Below are positions 59,392 through 64,000 of a stretch of 64,000 nucleotides of DNA, one piece after another (position 1 is the first letter of the stretch; the number at the start of each line of letters is the position of its first letter). Source of the stretch: Ancylostoma caninum (taxonomy: Eukaryota; Nematoda; Chromadorea; Rhabditida; Ancylostomatidae); contig JBAJFG010000597.1 of assembly GCA_037903475.1 (NCBI GenBank), positions 620,001-684,000 on the forward strand. The letters are read 5' to 3'. A program made the position numbers and the translations under genes. Under the pieces are notes generated by a model, which was given only the letters and a program-made list of their open reading frames with translations, was not told the origin of the DNA and did not search any database.

Positions 59392-62206
59392 CTAATTATA
59401 CTTTATACTTCGTGCTTTTTCAGATAATGTCTTCACCGTACATATGGTGAAAACAGCTGAGAGAACGAATGCAGCACCTATGGCAAGATTCGCGGAAGAT
59501 TTCCAGGAAGAAGGAATGCAATCCTGGTGAGCAGCTTCACAGAGATTCCACGCCACCATGATGATACACAAGTGGAACAGCTGAAATCGAAATCATGGAC
59601 ATAAGTATGGCAATGTTCATTGCTATTTTCGGAAGAAAACTGTGAATAAGGCAGAAGTTCACGAACCTGATGTCCATAACCGAAAATGTCAAAAAGACCC
59701 GGTGCAAATCGTTCCGGTACCTTTGCTCCCATGAAAATCCCACTGAACAATAGCCAGTTGAAGGCATTCGTGTGCAGGTAGAGTGAATTGTCCACTGACG
59801 TGTCTTCTGCCTAAAACTACTCTCTAAATAACTAAATAGCAAGTTATTTATAATTCTATGAAATGCCTGGAAAACTAATTTTTATAGGAAATTTGTGATA
59901 AATACAAATCATGATCGAAAAGAATTGCGCAAAAGTGAGATCATGCATACCATGTATCTGCCCAAGAGAGGTACATGCACCCAAACCGCCAGCAGTAGAC
60001 AAGTAGCCATTCGAAGTTCCAGTCTCCATGGCCAGTGGGGTCGACAGACGAAGAGGTAACACGCCGAAAGAAATTGCAGAACCAACACGATAAGCAGGAG
60101 AGAGGGTAGGTAGGCCTGAAACAGTGTTCCTGGCAACGTACGTATGTGGTGACACACGAAAGTAATGAACCTTCAAAACTGGCCTCATCATCTGATATAC
60201 GTATTTTCCCAAGCAAAATTATGCAAGTGTGTAAAACCTGTGGGGCAACTGTCAAGTCGAAAATTTGCCTCTGCAGTGAGGCCACTGTGGGAAAAGCAAT
60301 AGAGAAATAGCGGTCAACTCGCGCGTTAGTGGACCCATTTAAAAAGAAGTGCTAATCTAAAAAGGCACGAGGCTCAAAAACGAAAACATAGGCAATGTCT
60401 CTTAGACGTTCAGTATACGACTAAAGTATACCCACAAACATCGCAGCAAAAGTGATAGTAGAACGCTCTTTATGCTTCATTGCGACACGACCGTAGCACT
60501 TCTGCAAACTGTCCAAAAGCGGCTCATCCCGTCAGGAAGCAAGCGCATAGTGCTACGGTCGGGTTATGGTAATCGACGGTAATCCTCGCGACACAACGTA
60601 GCCGACCGCAGTCGCGTGTTGCTGACACTTTTTTTCCTCCAAAAATCACGCGATTAGCCGAATTCGCATAGTATTTGGTGGCAGGCGTCATGCAAAGACC
60701 TTATGGACGTGGTGGAGTAGTACTTGCCCTTATTTCCTTTTTTTCTAATTGTTCCAGGTGAAGAGGCGATGACGTCGTTGCGACGGCCACAACATGCGTG
60801 GTCGTGCCATGCTAAACTTCGCAAATTTGCATACTCACGCAAAATTATATTTGTAGCTCGAGTCCTCGTATCCCATAGATTTTAAGCGTAAACAACGGCC
60901 AATTGCAGTCGAAAACGTTGACGAAATATGATTGGCCTCGTGTCTGCTGGTAGTCGCGATGCGGGTTCCAAACATCGCGTCGTTTTTAAAGAAAATAGTA
61001 AAAACAGGACTGGGATCCGCTACGTCGCCTCGCGAGGATGAATGCCAACTACCAACGCGACCACTGCTCACACATGCATCCAACCGCTTTCGCACAGTTT
61101 GTTCCTGCACGACGGTCATCTCGTGACGAAGTATAAACACAGCTTTGCATCCTACTTCGCTCTGCTACCCTTCGCGTCGTGCACGTCGTTGCCCGATAGC
61201 ATAGCGTAGCAACAAAGAATACATCCTAATGAAGTGGCCGGTAATATGAATAGAACACTTCCAGCTGTTAGAATGATGCTTATAGGGTAATTTATACTAG
61301 CTGCGTGCGTCAGTCGCGCATCAGCCGCACGCATCCATTTGCAAGGGATTCTCCATGAAGACCGGTCAACGCGGCATGCACATCCTCAATGAAAAGAACG
61401 CGCGGCCGTCGCGAGGCCGTAAAAGCGTGCGTCTAAGCTGCGACTGCGATGCGACTGCTATGCGACTGGGCCCTATTCTTCAGTATATAGACGCACGCGC
61501 GTCAGCCGTACGCACCCAGTATAAAGTGTCCTTATGTCAGAAACGATAAGGTATAATAGGAGACAAATCCCTCACCAGTGTGAAAATGCTGGTCGTTTCC
61601 ACGCTGCAACTATACCGCTGAAGACCTATTGAACACCCAAATAAAGCGATCCCGGAGAAGTCGACTAGAAACCAAAAAATGTGGTCATGAGGAGAACGTG
61701 AGTGCTGAAATTATAGTCATTATGGGAGTTTCAACAAAAAAAATTCAGTCAATGATTACTGGACTATCTAATAAAGCATGAAAATTCATTCGATAGTGCA
61801 ATAAGGTACTAACCAAAAGATGTGCTAAAGTAGAGCCGACAAGAAGCGAAGCTACACCCGTGTACAACACCAACACAGGAAGGCGTGGTGCTGGTGATAC
61901 TATTTCAGGGATGAAATAGTAGAAAATCAGGCAAACAGCAGGGACGAAGTGTGTCCAGACGTTGATCTAAAACCGTACAAAGTAAATCAACACGTTCCTC
62001 TCCCTAATTATAACAAGCATCTCATCCTAAAGATAGTAGCAGTAAGCCTTACTAATCTCGAAAGTGATAGAAGCTCAACCAACCAACTCATTGTGAGAGT
62101 AGAATGCTGATCTGTAGTAGTAGTGGATAGGCTGGTACAGTGGACGATATCCCTTCACGATGTGGTGTCTTTTCAACAGTTGTGGAATCTCTGTGTGCGT
62201 TAGCAT
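59392..62206 (-). CDS. PAQR-family seven-transmembrane receptor (progestin/adipoQ receptor-like), six exons
   Basis: Exons on the minus strand, in order: 62206-62084, 61966-61814, 61704-61576, 60115-59951, 59810-59667 and 59580-59392 (stop TAG). All five introns are GT-AG and phase 0, and the joined frame encodes 300 residues. Family motifs are in the right order: GYRP and HNELINVWTH in the N-terminal part, S-x3-H (STLAH) in helix 1-2, FLVDFSGIAL with the conserved Asp, RPHWPWR, PERFAPGLFDIFGYGHQ, and H-x3-H (HQLFH) spanning the exon 5/6 join. The Ser-His, Asp and His-x3-His residues are the set that binds zinc in adiponectin receptors and relatives. Seven hydrophobic stretches are present. 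The start is the ATG seven bases after the acceptor at 62214, which fits SL trans-splicing; an upstream coding exon is not excluded. Known PAQRs are membrane receptors or ceramidase-like proteins of plasma membrane or Golgi. The HNE-x-x-N-x-WTH form leans toward the mPR branch, but the subfamily is inference. Confidence 0.9.
60440..60670 (+). repeat. Interspersed repeat, copy 2, in the PAQR intron 3
   Basis: Partner of 40060-40350. Together with the family A element it accounts for much of the 1.46-kb intron. Confidence 0.55.
61284..61533 (-). mobile_element. Family A element, copy 3, inside the PAQR intron 3
   Basis: Inverted relative to the 57-kb copy. Shared interior includes the ccatgaagaccggtcaacg and gcgactgggccctattcttc regions. 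One end is gggtaatttata, the other tataaagtgtcctta. It lies wholly within the intron between exons 3 and 4 of the PAQR gene. Confidence 0.8.
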
Positions 62207-62213
62207 ACGCAGC

Positions 62214-62223
62214 CTGAAATCAA
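62214..62223 (-). promoter_or_regulatory. Probable trans-splice acceptor of the PAQR gene
   Basis: The minus strand reads ttgatttcag immediately before the first coding exon, with ATG following after seven bases. No upstream exon with a compatible donor was found between here and the window edge. That is the usual look of an SL1 acceptor in nematodes, which is inference without transcript data. Confidence 0.45.
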
Positions 62224-62595
62224 TTTCAACTACGTTTGGAATTCGTAAAAGGATGGTCCTAGCGACGATTACAGGTATGTGGAACATAGTATGTCTAACA
62301 AGAAAAGATAGCTGGAAAGTCAGAGAAAAAACGAACGAGATGATATTGAGGTGGTGTTGTCTCATCCCCGTTCAACAGTAAACAACTTATTTCAGACCTG
62401 CAGTGGTTCATACATATTATACATGGAACACTGGGATAGAAGAACAGAATGAAAGTGCAGCTACAAATCCTGTTCAGTCCCTAATATTAGGAACAATGTA
62501 CAACAACTGACTTGCGGAACTCTAAGCCAGTAGAGGGGGATCTGTTCGAGTAGCTGATGTGAACGAAACAATAGAAGATCATCCTGAGAAGACCT

Positions 62596-62700
62596 AAGGG
62601 GCAATTTATGTATACTCTATGCACGTGTTCGACGCGCGCGCGTCTGAATGATGTCGCAGTTCAGTCGCAGACATGGCGCAGCTCAGAAGCAGATAATACG
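62596..62700 (+). mobile_element. Family A element, truncated copy 4
   Basis: Begins ggggcaatttatg and contains gacgcgcgcgcgtctgaatgatg and agtcgcag blocks as in the full copies. The other end is missing. It sits about 0.4 kb upstream of the PAQR start. Confidence 0.6.
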
Positions 62701-62704
62701 GAAA

Positions 62705-63740
62705 GTACTGAGCTACCTTCATGAAATTATACAGGGAAAACCATGACTTTTTCAGGAGAGTCACCTTGCATAGCATAATGTCGTTTTTGTAAACATGAAC
62801 AAGCAGCGCTATTACGTAAAGCGACTACAGAAATGTGAAAATTGGTGGTCTTTGCAGGTGAATTTTTCCGCAAGCAATTGACAGCGCAGGCATCCAAGGA
62901 CCTAGGATCTGCACCCCCGTGATTTTTTCTAATTCCCTAGTTGTTGGGCAGTGTATCAAGCGTGAAAGGCGGTCTCCTCTTGCCACCCGGAAATTCGGCA
63001 TCCAAGGACAAAATCTGGGACACATGTAGCTTCCCAAATAATGGAGACAGTACGCTTGTAAAGCAACTGAAGCGCTTCCGAACCGCTTTGCAGCAGGTGA
63101 AGCAACAAGTTTCAAAAGACACGCAAAAAAAAACATGGGAACTCATTTGACAGACTGATATAGTGGTCCCGAGATAATGTCTGATTCATTAGTTGCATGA
63201 AGAACATTTTAGATTAGCTCAGCAGTGCAATTTTCTATGCCTAATGAAAAAGGATGGTCGGAGTCTCAAAAAAGGGATCGAATTCTTATGGAGAAGAATA
63301 AAGGAGAGAAAAAGAACAGAGAAAATAATCTGTTGTTCCGAAAGGTTTCTTTTGGCTACATATGTACGTTTCACACGTGGAATTTAAAATGTTCCTGTCG
63401 TGTCATTTGAACGCTTATGAGGTAATTCCACATTATTTCCGGAAGAACTACATATAGCGTGACCCGGAAGCCAGCTACAAGTGCAAAACCAGCCACGGAG
63501 AATTAGAACCAAAAAGTTAAATTATGTGCGGACATTCACGCATGGCTTCTCAAAAGCCACCCATTATTTTTCTTACGGTAGCACTCTACATGTGGCGGTT
63601 TCTTTTGAATAGTTTATTTTCAACAAAATGAAAATTCTTTTCCAATTTTATAGTGAAGTATCTTCTATTGTTTTATTTGTAAGCTTTCGGTTTTATTATG
63701 AAAAGTTCAGAGTGACTAGCAAACGGTAATTTCTGCTCAG
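62705..63740. other. Region upstream of the PAQR gene
   Basis: A plus-strand block from about 62941 to 63150 after ttccctag reads STLVKQLKRFRTALQQVKQQ, helix-like, and could be an exon of a neighbouring gene. No partner exon found and no further support. Confidence 0.3.
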
Positions 63741-63748
63741 ACAAAACG

Positions 63749-63936
63749 TCGGAAGGACCGCAGCAGAACGTTTTCTGCTGCGGTCCTTCCGAACCTCGCT
63801 GGAGTGCGTCGGAAGGACCGCAGCAGAATAGATTTGTATGGAGAACGGTTCGGAAGGACCGCAGCGGAATGTTTCCTGCTGCGGTCCTTCCGGTTTCCTG
63901 CTGCGGTCCTTCCGAATGCAGAAGGACCGCAGCAGA
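63749..63936 (+). repeat. Alternating array of a 16-bp motif forming perfect hairpins
   Basis: The motif GGAAGGACCGCAGCAG occurs forward at 63751-63766, 63811-63826, 63852-63867 (one mismatch) and 63920-63935 (first base changed). It occurs reversed at 63775-63790, 63876-63891 and 63898-63913. Positions 63749-63768 and 63773-63792 form a perfect 20-bp stem with a 4-base loop. Two further hairpins form at 63852-63891 and 63898-63935. The array may continue past the window edge. Confidence 0.92.
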
Positions 63937-64000
63937 ATGTATAACGCCCTGCTCGTCTCGTGTTGAATCCCTACCATAGAAAGCATTGCGAAGCTTGTTC

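Noticed and set aside
1..64000. CRISPR array, SL RNA gene, rRNA or a functional tRNA
   Set aside because: No regularly spaced direct repeats with unique spacers, no SL1-type leader sequence, no rRNA segment, and no cloverleaf with intact stems were seen.

Overview
The window reads as nuclear DNA of a nematode, most likely a clade V parasite of the hookworm type. The reasons are inferred, not database-checked: AT-rich spacer, short exons with TTTCAG-like acceptors, small introns beside introns above 1 kb, a mariner copy, an RTE-type retrotransposon, a Helitron, many small inverted-repeat elements, and a secreted ShK-like exon. There are no operons in the bacterial sense. Most long open frames are chance frames, so the real coding fraction is small and split into short exons.

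Solid content. (1) A complete six-exon gene for a PAQR-family seven-helix receptor on the minus strand (59392-62206, 300 residues, all splice phases consistent). (2) A mariner element at 37252-38497 with perfect 28-bp ends and a broken transposase. (3) A 5'-truncated, frameshifted RTE-type retrotransposon at about 9895-11790. (4) A non-autonomous Helitron at 46560-47273. (5) A large inverted duplication at 20878-23659 carrying two tail-to-tail copies of a ShK-like terminal exon, one intact and one decayed. (6) A 1.65-kb direct duplication (13150-14845 and 34612-36287) carrying a signal-peptide first exon and its upstream region, one copy broken by a stop.

Less certain genes: a seven-exon plus-strand model for a secreted Cys-containing protein of 275 residues (52052-54012); a TPPP/p25-alpha-like exon (51073-51290, minus); a six-exon minus-strand model at 7981-9473; a two-exon plus-strand model at 15985-16755; and isolated candidate exons near 2.5, 6, 12.8, 28, 29.4, 30.4 and 31.5 kb. 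These rest on open frame, splice sites and phase only.

Layout. 0-9.5 kb: simple repeats and scattered candidate exons. 9.9-12.5 kb: retrotransposon, Helitron-like tandem repeats and hairpin motifs. 12.3-14.9 kb: two signal-peptide starts and the first copy of the duplication. 15-20 kb: a small candidate gene and a 30-bp minisatellite. 20.9-23.7 kb: inverted duplication. 24-33 kb: simple repeats, weak minus-strand exons and a tRNA-like pol III unit. 33.5-39.8 kb: small inverted-repeat elements, the second duplication copy and mariner. 40-51 kb: mostly unassigned spacer with the Helitron. 51-54 kb: TPPP-like exon and the secreted-protein model. 57-62.7 kb: small elements and the PAQR gene, whose 1.46-kb third intron holds two repeats. 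63.7-64 kb: an alternating array of a 16-bp motif that folds into perfect hairpins.
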